64,000 nt of DNA, from positions 434,001-498,000 of the forward strand of contig BTPP01000007.1 in assembly GCA_037102815.1 (NCBI GenBank), read 5' to 3'. Positions 55,289 to 64,000 of the stretch are shown piece after piece (position 1 is the stretch's first letter; the number at the start of each line of letters is the position of its first letter). The DNA is from Neurospora intermedia (Eukaryota; Ascomycota; Sordariomycetes; Sordariales; Sordariaceae). Both the position numbers and the translations under genes were made by a program. The notes beneath the pieces were generated by a model. The model made no database searches. It saw only the letters and a list, made by a program, of their open reading frames with translations, and had not been told where the DNA came from.

Positions 55289-56340
55289 CAAGCCCTATAT
55301 TCAGGGGCAATAGACGTCTGACACGGAACACCGGATAGGAGGGGTGTGTGTGAACGAGCGAGAGAACTCGCAGCTCGCTTCTTCATCACCATCATCATCT
55401 GGGCATCATTGTGGAAGCTCCCGTGGAAGAGTGTCAAGAGGTCCAGCCAACCGCGTGGCAGCGATAAAAACCACACCAGGCTACTAATTAACACGTGCAG
55501 AAATCGTCCCAGTCCAAGCCAGACTAGACTGACCACTAGTTACCTAGTTCTCTACATTGACGCACAGCAGGGGGCGGACAAGTGCACACTCGGGAAGGAG
55601 GGGAACCTGGAAGGCTCCCAGACACTCGGAGTTCAAGATAAGACCAGGGTCAACTCGATTTCTCCCACACACAGCCCGATACATACACTACACGCAACCG
55701 AAGACACCTTCTGCGGGGCAAACACCAATTCGAGAGAAGCTTCTTTTTGTCTTCCAGAGAGACTACTCCGTACACTAGACCACTGAAGGGGATACACATC
55801 CGAGTCCGTCAGCCCTTTGTCATCATCAACACTTGGAGGAAAAAAAAAAGAGGTAGCATTCCCGTCTACCTGCTCAAACAACCACTCTGCATATACTACA
55901 TTGACATCCAGCGTCGATCCGGAACCCCCATTACAATACCACCCGATCCCACTTCACACTGGGTAACTCACCCAAGAAAAAAATCCTCCATCCGATCCGT
56001 CAGTTCGGTCCTACCCCGGAGACCGGAACCAGGGCCCTTTGAGGCGTGTCATAGGCACCTTCAACCCCTTCCTATACTACCTATAACCCTGCCCATTCAT
56101 CAGCTTCTGGCCTGCCGTGGACAGCTGTGGTTCACGGACAGTGTACCATAGTCTGTGTGTCAGGCCAAGCGATATCTCACTCCTTTGATATTGACTGGTC
56201 TCTTCTGGCGTCAAATCTGCACCCTTTCTCATCACAGATACCATACCATCACTCATAACATATTCCTTATGAAGGATACCCTCACGTCATCAGTGTCAAT
56301 GTAACCGGCGAACCGATCACCCTCCTTTTTTTCCCCAAAC

Positions 56341-58486
56341 ATGGCAGGATTCGATCAGGATATCGAGCTCAGTGCTTACTCACACTCTCACGGACTTGGA
56401 ATCAGTGGTAATGGTCGCAGTGGTCGACAGCGCAGCATAGCCGAGGCAAGCAGCTTCACCCTCGGCGGCGCCTCCCCTTCTCCCCGGACCAAGTCCTTTG
56501 CCGATGTCTCACCTGGCGGCAGTCATGGCCGCTCGAAATCCATTGCTGCTGCCAGTGACGGCGCCGGTGGAGGCTTCCACGGTACCATGAGCCGCTTCGT
56601 GGACTCCTTCCGCCGCGGCGACGGCACCATCAACAAAAATCTCGACTTTGACGACGACAACAATACCAGCTCACACGGCTACTCTTCCCACAGCATCTCG
56701 CGCGGCCATGGCGGCACGAGATACTATGACTTGCGCCCGGGAACTGGCAAAATAAACACGCCCAGCTCGCTGCTGGCTAGAGAGCTTAAGGGCCGGCATC
56801 TGCAGATGATTGCCATTGGAGGGTCCATCGGGACGGGTTTGTTCGTTGCCTCTGGCAAGACGTTGAGCGACGGCGGACCCGCGAGTGTGTTGATTGCCTA
56901 TCTCATCATTGGCGTCATGTTGTTTTGCACAATACAGGCCTTGGGCGAGTTGGCCGTCATTTTTCCCGTGGCCGGATCTTTCTCAGCCTTCTCGACGAGA
57001 TTCTTGGATCCAAGTTGGGGATTTGCTATGGGTTGGAAGTAAGTCGAGCCACCTTCCAAGTTCGTCGTGTAAAGGAGTAAAAAGAAAATACTGACAGACA
57101 CTTTTTTCCTTTGCAGCTACGCTCTGCAATGGATCGGGGTACTACCACTTGAAGTATTAGCCGGCGCCATGACGATAGGGTACTGGAATAAGGAAATCAA
57201 TAAAGCCATATTCGTCACCATTTTCCTGGTCATCATCTTCATCATCAACCTTTTTGGCGCAAAAGGATACGGCGAGGCAGAGTTCATCTTTGCCATCATC
57301 AAAGTTACTGCGGTAGTGGGATTCATGTGAGTTCATCCCCCTTTTCACCAGAACACACCCGTTCCACTCCCTGCATCCCAGACACCCACATCAACCTAAC
57401 ACCCCCCCTCAAAGCCTCCTAGGTATCGTCATCAACATAGGCGGCACCCCCACCGAAGGCTACATCGGCGGCAAATACTGGGAGGACCCAGGTGCCTTCC
57501 ACAACGGCTTCAAAGGTCTCTGCTCCGTCTTCGTCACCGCCGCCTTCGCCTTCGCCGGCACTGAGCTCGTTGGCCTGGCAGCCGCCGAAACCGCCAACCC
57601 GCGCAAATCGCTACCCACCGCTATCAAGCAAGTGTTTTGGCGTATCTCGCTCTTCTACATCGTTAGTATGACGCTCGTCGGTCTGCTCGTCCCCTACAAC
57701 GAGCCTCGTCTCCTCAATGCCCAAAACATTGCCGACGCTTCCGCCTCGCCCTTTGTCATCGCCATCGAATCCGCCGGCGCTACGGTCCTCCCATCCGTTA
57801 TGAACGGCGTAATTCTCATCTCCGTCATTTCCGTCGGTAACTCCGCCGTCTACGGCTCCTCCCGCACTCTGGCTGCCCTGGCCGAACTAGGCCAAGCCCC
57901 CGCCATCCTCGCCTACGTCGACCGCCGCGGCCGTCCCATCGTCGCCATCCTCGTCACCATGGCCGTCGGCCTGCTCGCCTACCTGGGCGACGTACCCTCA
58001 CAGAAAAACATCTTTGACTGGCTTCTGGCCATCTCGGGCCTGTCCTCCATCTTGACCTGGGCATCCACCTGTCTCGCGCACATCCGCCTGCGCAAAGCGT
58101 GGGCGTACAACCACCGCTCGGTGCAAGATATTGCATTTAAAGCACAGGGCGGCGTGATTGGTTCGTGGATTGGGTTTGTCCTCAACGTTCTGGTGTTGGT
58201 GACGCAGATATGGGTGTCGATCGACCCGCTTCATCAGGGAGACACACCGTTGACGACCAAAGAGCGGGTGCGCAGTTTTTTTGTGAGCTGCTTGGCGATT
58301 CCGGTGGTGTTGATTTGCACGATTGTGCATAAGTGGTACTATAAGACGAAGTGGGTGAGGATTGAGGATATGGATGTGGACACGGGAAGGCGAGATTTTG
58401 GGAGGTTGGGCATCATCAAGGCCCAGGAGAAGGAGGAGAGGTTGGGGTGGCCGAGGTGGAAGCGGGTTTATCGGTTCATGTGCTGA
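56341..58486 (+). CDS. Amino acid permease (fungal YAT/AAP family)
   Basis: Plasma-membrane proton symporter for amino acids; specificity cannot be told. Exons are 56341-57038, 57117-57326 and 57415-58486, giving 659 residues; introns (GTAAGT...TGCAG and GTGAGT...AAAG) are 78 and 88 nt. A 150-residue hydrophilic N-terminus rich in Ser and Gly ends at INTPSSLLARELKGRHLQM. The core starts with the signature IAIGGSIGTGLFVASGKTLS and continues with LGELAVIFPVAGSFSAFSTR, LDPSWGFAMGWNYALQW, TAAFAFAGTELVGLAAAE, NPRKSLPTAIKQVFWRISLF and GNSAVYGSSRTLAALAELGQ. About twelve helices can be traced, ending before a cytoplasmic tail with YYKTKWVRIEDMDVDTGRRD. The long N-terminal extension is larger than in yeast Gap1 and may carry regulatory sites. 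Confidence 0.93.
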
Positions 58487-59219
58487 TTTTGCAGTGCAGT
58501 GCCGTGCAGCGCAGTGGTTACTGCCTGTGTGAGAGTGGAGGAGAGGAAAGGCAGGCCCGCAGGCTCGGTGGGCTGGAGAGTAAGATACCCGCAGGTGATG
58601 TCCTGGACAGGATTTGGAGAGGAAGATCGGTTGAAGGAGTGTTGATCTGGATATGGGATTGGCTATGAACAGGATGCTTTGATATCAACGATGGGAGATG
58701 CATGTATATAGATGTAATAGTAATCACATATGATGATGAACAAGCAAAGGGACCAGTTCTTCTTTAATTGTGGTGATGATATGGTATTTGAGTTCTGTTG
58801 TACAAACATCGTGCCAGCTGCATTTTGACGTTACCTTAACGTTCGAGAGTAAAGGGCACATTGCTGGACTTCCTTCCTGCCCAACATCAAAGTCTAAGTG
58901 CATAAGATCATTCAAGTACCCTATGCCTCGGACAACAACGATCAACACACATGTACATGGTGGACTTCTGAAACCTAAAGCCTTCCCGAACAGACACCTG
59001 ATGGCGTGGGGAGGACTCGAAAAATACCTGGAAATGGGGAGGGACATGGAATGTACCAAGAATAACTTGCTTCGGAGGGGGGCAGAGAAGAATAAGCACC
59101 TCTAGATAGAGGTAGATAGCCCGAGCAAGAAAAACCATATTCGACCATTAATCATATGTATCGGGAGAGAATGAGGGAAAATGAAATATGCGAAAGGATC
59201 ATTCCGGGCTCCATGAATT
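58487..59219. other. 3' flank of the permease gene
   Basis: Short ORFs only; no gene recognised. Confidence 0.55.
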
Positions 59220-60411
59220 GCCCACGATTTCGTGGAGTTACCTACCTACTCTCCAAGTCCGCGAAACTGTGATGTGACATGGATGCGACATCCTCCGCAA
59301 GCCCGTTCATCCCGCTGGTTCTTCCCAGCTTCCTTTTGAAACTCAGCCAAGCCAGTTTCGCTCTGGAGATTGGAGATCGTCGTAAAGCCTTCCACGTCTT
59401 GCTCAGGGACGTGGAGAGAGGCAAATGCCGGAAAACCTTCCAAAACAGACATCATGGCTGCTCCGTCGTCGAAATTTTACTTTCCCGGTGTAAAAGCATG
59501 AGACGGAGTCAAGTCGACGATGACATTGAGCTCATGTCAATACCATTGATCTACTGTAGGACATCACCTGGCGTGCTTGCTCCGATCCGCTCTTGCGAAC
59601 TTTGGAAATGTGTTCCCTCAACTGGCAGACGATGAATACGTACTTTAGGTAGAGGTAATTGATCACCCGAGTTTGAGCTGGAGCCTGGGAATCCGGTACC
59701 GACTACAGGCATTTCGACAACTCTGAGGGTGCTGGAGGAGCTCCATGCGATAAGACAGGTTGATCGAAGTCACTGGCTGGAGTCCTGCAGTTTGTCGGGT
59801 TTCCTGCGAAGGCAACCAAAGTCTGCTCACCGCGTGCTCGCAACTCGTCTGGTTCAGTTCCCGCGCAGCTCTAACAAAAGTGGTTGTTGGGTGCTGGCGT
59901 GCTTGAAGAGGAGTGGTTATAGGCATACGTAGCGGGTTTCTGCAACCATTCCAGCCTCCATGAGACGGCGTTCGAGCCCAGCAACCAAAACTTCCACTTC
60001 ATTGGCGAGGAAGCGAGTAAGATTGTCGATCGTCAAATGCTTGAATGTAGGTACTGTTTGGGTCTAAGTGTGGAATGCCCTCATGCTTTCGACATAAGAA
60101 ACGGGCCGTCCAAATCGACTGATACCTAGTGTATCATTTTCTGGCCGACTTCGAAGAACGAATTCTGTTCCACTCGTCGCCCACCTAGGTACCTACCTGA
60201 TCAGCCAGCCGCCTTCATGACGACACGCATTTTCTGTCTTCACGACAGTTTTCGGGTGACGAACGGCAAGAGCAGTGAACGTACATGGTACATCAACTTG
60301 CAGCAGGTGGTTCTTGCATATGTACCGTAAGCAATGCCGAGGTGCACGTTTGGTGGACAAAGCCAAAGCTCGAGAGGCACCTGTCATCTTACCGATGGCT
60401 TCAAACAACAA
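59220..60411 (-). pseudogene. Coding-like fragments, unresolved gene or decayed gene
   Basis: Several protein-like stretches lie in order on the minus strand but in different frames: MTGASRALALSTKRAPRHCL ending near 60193 at a GTAGGT donor; SGTEFVLRSRPENDTL with a GTATCA donor near 60120; TFKHLTIDNLTRFLANEVEV through LERRLMEAGMVAETRY with a GTATGC donor near 59932; STLRVVEMPVVGTGFPGSSS through ASTPGDVLQ; and MSVLEGFPAFASLHVPEQDV ending at 59246. Stops (TGA, TAG) separate some in-frame blocks. It may be a multi-exon gene or a pseudogene; no family is recognised. Confidence 0.3.
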
Positions 60412-61384
60412 CTAACCCCCTCTGACAGGATCATTTGGGTCGGTGCTTTCGGGGTGACTGTTACCACCCTATCGTCTGCTTAGCCAACTTGAATACTCCG
60501 AACGTTTGATACCCCACCTACGTACGTGTACCCGTGGAGTTGATGAAGATGGTGCGTTTCTCTCACTTACATACATACCTATGTACCTGCAACCTAGTAA
60601 TCCCCACGTACTCTCCTGATTCGATGGGTACGGGATGCCAACTGGAAGTGTCTCACATGCGTCCCAAAACAAGGAACAAAGCGAGAGACAGACCAGACGT
60701 GGGTTGGGGTAGTCAAGTAGTTGGAGGGCATCAAATGATGCACATATCAGAAATCCGGGGAAATCATCAATGCATGACATACCAAATTCAGCCTTGAGGA
60801 TACATAGCCTCCTCTTCCAGCGCCCGACAGGTACCTTATGTAGAGGTATGTAATTTAGTAAGTGGACCCGTAAGGAACTCTGTCTAGCTCCGTCAGATCG
60901 CGAATGATATCGTAGAGGTACCTATTCTTTTTTTTTCTTTTGTCAGAGAATAAACAAATGATATGTGACGAGAGAGGAAGCAGGATGACGTAAGGATCTA
61001 GAGTTGCGGTGGTTGAGCTTTGCCGAGCGGCACGGCACGGTTCTGACTTCTGAGTGGATGTCATGTACCTTAAGAATACGAATGCGGTACCGAAGGGAGT
61101 AGGTATGTACGTAATCTACACGTGTGTGTAAGTGTGGCACAGCGGGTAAGGCTGAAGAAGCAATGAATGGTGGACCTCGTTCGTCAAGCGAAAGGAGGGG
61201 GGAGAGGGGTGAGATTCAGGGACCGTTGACGTGCAGATCCCGTATTAAAGAGGAAAAACATCCGCGTCTTCACGTCCGTCTGGACGCTTTCCCGGAGACA
61301 GTGAACATGGAAGTATATATAAGGTAAGGCTCTCAATCACAGCGTGTAATACCTCTACAACCCTTGCAAACATTCGTCATCCCT
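60412..61384. other. 3' flank of the first LaeA-like gene
   Basis: Holds TACGTA/TACCTA words near 60520-60590 and 60185-60195, and a segment at 61131-61192 that resembles 63618-63672, about 200 bases past the stop codon of each methyltransferase copy. No gene is called. Confidence 0.5.
61131..61192 (+). repeat. Direct repeat, copy 1 (with 63618-63672)
   Basis: GTGTGGCAC...GGGTAAGGCTGAAG...TGAA...ACCTCGTTCGTCAA resembles GTCTGGCAC-GGGTAAGGCTGAAG...TGAACCTTGTTCATCAA. Both copies lie about 200 bases downstream of a methyltransferase stop codon, so they are part of the tandem duplication. Confidence 0.6.
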
Positions 61385-62803
61385 TCAACCATCCAGCGGC
61401 TTCTGGGCCCGAACTAAGCGCCACTTGAAGTTTGCGTGTACCTTACGCTCCTTGTACTCCCTCCGCAAAATAGCAGCATAAATCAACGTCTCATTCTCCG
61501 TCCACCCCAACACCGTCGGGCAAAAGTACATCAAAAAGCCCTCGATATCCTGCGTCAGAAACGCGGCGTTGAAGAGCCCGATTTCCTTTTGCCTTTTATC
61601 CGCGGGCCACGGCGAGACAGGGGCAAGCAGGTCCTCCACCTCGATGTTAGTGAAGCCAGCTTCCCTAATCCCAGCGTCCATACAGCCCGAATCCACCATA
61701 TTCACGACCAGGCCCGTCTTTCTCCCAATCTCGGACCAGATTTCGCCCCATTGGTACATGGCGGTGTCGGGAGGCATCGTGTCATCCAGACAGACCAGGT
61801 TGACTTCGGCGTCGATGTGCTCGAGCCAGCCACCTGGTTTCATACACTTATATACTTCTCTGTATAGAGCGGGCCAATCCTTGACTACGGCGGTAAGCCA
61901 GCGAATGTGGACGTAATCGAAGAAGTTCTCCTGGTAGGTCCAGGGTTTGGTTACGTCCTCGATGTCGAACCTGAGGTTGGGAGGCACCCAATTGGGTTGG
62001 ATTGGTGAAATGTCGGTGCCGTATACATTACAATTGGGATGTTCGTCGGCAAAGTCAATTGCCCAAAGTCCTAAGAAGGATAAATGTGGTGATTAGTTTG
62101 GAACCCTTTTTCGCCTGACTGCTGCGATGTCGACTTGCAGGTGGGTACAAGGGTGCATGTTCCGTCCATTGTTTGTGATACATCAACTTACCGGTACCAG
62201 TGCAGACATCAAGTGCATTTTGAATGTTATCCTTGAGAGGGGCCGTATACAGCTTTCCGTCCAAGAACAAGGTCATGAAATGGTGGAAAATATCCAGCAT
62301 CTCATTGGCGATCTCATCGTTTGGACCCCTGTTGTTGCGAAACAATCATTAGCATCATATGTCATATCATATCGTTGCTGCTTTTGGATCAAACATACCA
62401 ATATTCTTGATCAGTTACAGCATCGCTGTGGTACGTACGGCCCTGAATCGTACGATATTTCAGGATGCTGGAGCTGAGTGAGGCTGTTGAACTCGCGACC
62501 TCGCTACCCAGCGCTGAGTCGGCATCATCATCCACCGGGTGTTCCTGTGCGTGTGAGACAATTCTTGTCAGTACTCAGGTGCCTGTGTATCAAGCGGCTC
62601 GAACTCTGGTGGATACCACTCAGAAGAAAACTGGTGTGGAATTCACGAACCTGTTCCGCCCAATGTGAGCCAGCCAAGAGGCCAACGGGCTCCGAGGGCT
62701 CTGAGGGTTCATCCGCTGGACCAGGAGTAGGCGATCTTTCCTTTCTGTTCGGCGACCTTGCCTCAGGTTCAGGTGATTGCGCCTTGTTGGTTGGAGAACT
62801 CAT
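61385..62803 (-). CDS. LaeA-like / UMTA SAM-dependent methyltransferase
   Basis: Member of the large fungal group around LaeA; such proteins influence secondary metabolism and development or modify small molecules, but most members have unknown substrates. Exons are 62803-62651, 62544-62399, 62328-62192 and 62070-61385, giving 373 residues; introns start GTTCGT, GTATGT and GTAAGT. The N-terminus is Pro/Ser/Glu-rich. Family landmarks are ASLSSSILKYRTIQGRTYHS, GPNDEIANEMLDIFHHFMTL, motif I LDVCTGTGLWAIDFADEHPN, VYGTDISPIQPNWVPPNLRF, the motif after it FDIEDVTKPWTY, FDYVHIRWLT and KCMKPGGWLEHIDAEV. Motif I has Cys where Gly is usual (DVGTGTG). The end is RREYKERKVHANFKWRLVRA. A second copy starts beyond 64000. 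Confidence 0.9.
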
Positions 62804-62869
62804 AACTAGAGACTGTATTTGGTTCGATGTTCAAAGTTCGAGCAATGGAGGAAAGTCGATTGTGCGTCG

Positions 62870-63103
62870 TTATTCGTCCTCCCAGTGACGACGATCCGGT
62901 AGATATACGAACGGTTGCCCCATCGCTGAGTCCATGGTGGCCCCGGTCCCTTCTGTGTCCGACTTTGAGGAGCGGTCAACAAGCGTGAAGGCAACCTCAA
63001 TCCTCTGAATATGGCCTGAGCCACAGACAGAATATCGTCGCGGGGGCTGTCGAAGAAGATATACGGGGTGTTCCACAGCAGGCAGTTCACAATTGGCTAC
63101 AAT
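62870..63103 (-). CDS. Possible small protein or C-terminal exon
   Basis: Open frame of 77 residues from MIVANCELPAVEHPVYLLRQ to VYLPDRRHWEDE, ending 67 bases upstream of the LaeA-like start on the same strand. Another frame in the same stretch also reads well (LLWNTPYIFFDSPRDDILSV), so the true frame is uncertain. It may be the last exon of an unseen gene or decayed sequence from the duplication. Confidence 0.2.
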   Translation of the reverse strand: MVANCELPAVEHPVYLLRQPPRRYSVCGSGHIQRIEVAFTLVDRSSKSDTEGTGATMDSAMGQPFVYLPDRRHWEDE

Positions 63104-63877
63104 CATCCCATGCCACCTCAGCGACAAGTCATGCTGCGGGACTACATGTAACCCCGGCAGACCTTGGCAGACGCTTCTGGGTCAGGGCAAGTGGAATGCG
63201 GTGCAGCCAATGGCGGCTACCCTTGGGGAATGTGGCTTGCACAATATTGAAAGCAATTGTCAGGCAAAGCGAGGGACTGGACATGTGGGTTGCCGATTGA
63301 AGATGCAAGCGAAGAGGAATAAGTCCGAGAAATCCAAGTCCATAAAGCTTCGTGGACTGGTTCACATCGATACGGCAGGGGCAAGATAGGAGGGGTACTG
63401 TACCATCGGTCCGATCTGTGGTCGCGTGGCGCTTTGTCCAAACTATGTATTGCTTTCTTCGGCCGGCAGTGGCTGTCAACCCCTCTTTTCAGCCACCTGT
63501 TCGGCCATGCCACATGACACAAACCAAAAGGGCAAAAAACTCGAGTACATACCTATGTAGACTAGTGAGTATGCGATGGTGCGCACAAACATCAGAAATC
63601 ATGTCGGGTATCGGTAAGTCTGGCACGGGTAAGGCTGAAGGAAACAGCAGTGAACCTTGTTCATCAAACATCCGAACCGGACCAAACTCCGGACAAACCA
63701 CAAAAAGGGACCCATGACGCTTGACGACAATCGTGATAGAGACATTGATACCTACACTATTGAAGACGTCACACAAGGAAACGGATACATGTAATCCCCA
63801 TCCCCATGTTCCCTGCCACTTTCACTACACGCAACGCGCGGCCACCCGCCCTACCACCGTTGTCTACACTTGTGATT
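63104..63877. other. Spacer between tandem methyltransferase copies
   Basis: Holds only short ORFs and the second copy of the direct repeat (63618-63672). No gene is called. Confidence 0.5.
63618..63672 (+). repeat. Direct repeat, copy 2 (with 61131-61192)
   Basis: Counterpart of the segment at 61131-61192, at nearly the same distance (about 205 bases) from the neighbouring methyltransferase stop codon. Confidence 0.6.
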
Positions 63878-64000
63878 TCAGGCGTCCAACGGCTTCTGGG
63901 CACGCACTACGCGCCACTGAATATTCGCATGGATCTTACACTCCTTGTACTCCCGCCGAAGAATAGCGGCGTAATTTGCCATCTCTTTGTCAGTCCACCC
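63878..64000 (-). CDS. LaeA-like methyltransferase, 3' end only (tandem paralogue)
   Basis: The last 40 codons of a second minus-strand methyltransferase, cut by the window edge. The visible part reads GWTDKEMANYAAILRREYKE followed by CKIHANIQWRVVRAQKPLDA and a TGA at 63880-63878. It aligns without gaps to the C-terminus of the gene at 61385-62803, with most positions identical and many silent base differences, so the tandem copies are not recent. Both copies share downstream flank similarity. Confidence 0.85.
   Translation of the reverse strand, partial: GWTDKEMANYAAILRREYKECKIHANIQWRVVRAQKPLDA

Larger units (their letters stand above)
52344..56340. other. 4-kb intergenic region with homopolymer runs
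   Basis: No gene recognised between the Pth11-like and permease genes. It contains a poly-G run (53526-53567), a poly-A run (54072-54100), a CA repeat near 55274-55288, and TAGTGTA-type words near 52830, 52985 and 53240. The final kilobase is CA-rich and looks like a permease promoter and long leader. Confidence 0.5.

Overview
The window looks like nuclear DNA of a filamentous ascomycete of the Sordariales, near Neurospora or Sordaria. The signs are a lone 5S rRNA gene lying apart from other RNA genes, many short GT-AG introns (about 50-160 nt), fungus-only families (CFEM, HET, Pth11-like, LaeA-like, AYG1-like), protein spacers rich in Pro, Ser and Gln, and intergenic tracts of TACCTA/TAGGTA. 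Splice models were read by eye from GT-AG signals and reading-frame continuity. No virus-like element, transposon or CRISPR array was recognised.

Layout. 0-5 kb: a seven-helix receptor-like gene (minus) with an in-frame UAG between helices 3 and 4, then mitochondrial ribosomal protein uL22m (plus). 5.6-6.8 kb: a CFEM surface protein (minus). 11-20.6 kb: five plus-strand loci in the order cytochrome c oxidase subunit VIIa, a Rad51-paralogue-like protein without a P-loop, a HAD hydrolase of the CECR5 type, and a GH125 mannosidase (four genes), with a possible upstream ORF before the HAD gene. 21-28.4 kb: a single-pass surface protein (minus), an AYG1-type melanin hydrolase (plus) and a methyltransferase (minus). 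30.6-34.6 kb: a gene built from small phase-1 exons with look-alike introns, and a HET-domain gene (both minus). 36.1 kb: the 5S rRNA gene, then an unknown Cys-containing protein. 38.3-43.6 kb: a second single-pass surface protein and small uncertain minus-strand genes. 44.1-47.5 kb: a membrane-anchored amidohydrolase and a tRNA-Val(AAC). 50.6-58.5 kb: a Pth11-like seven-helix protein and an amino acid permease, about 4 kb apart. 59.2-64 kb: coding-like fragments, then two LaeA-like methyltransferases in tandem, the second cut by the window edge.

Most genes are unrelated housekeeping or surface functions and do not form an obvious cluster. Themes are mitochondrial function (uL22m, COX VIIa), sensing and the cell surface (two seven-helix proteins, CFEM, two single-pass proteins, permease), and developmental or secondary metabolism (AYG1-like hydrolase, LaeA-like methyltransferases, HET). 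The most interesting items are the UAG in the receptor gene, which fits the A-to-I stop editing known from sexual tissue of this fungal group, and the exon-intron unit duplication at 31.2-31.7 kb.
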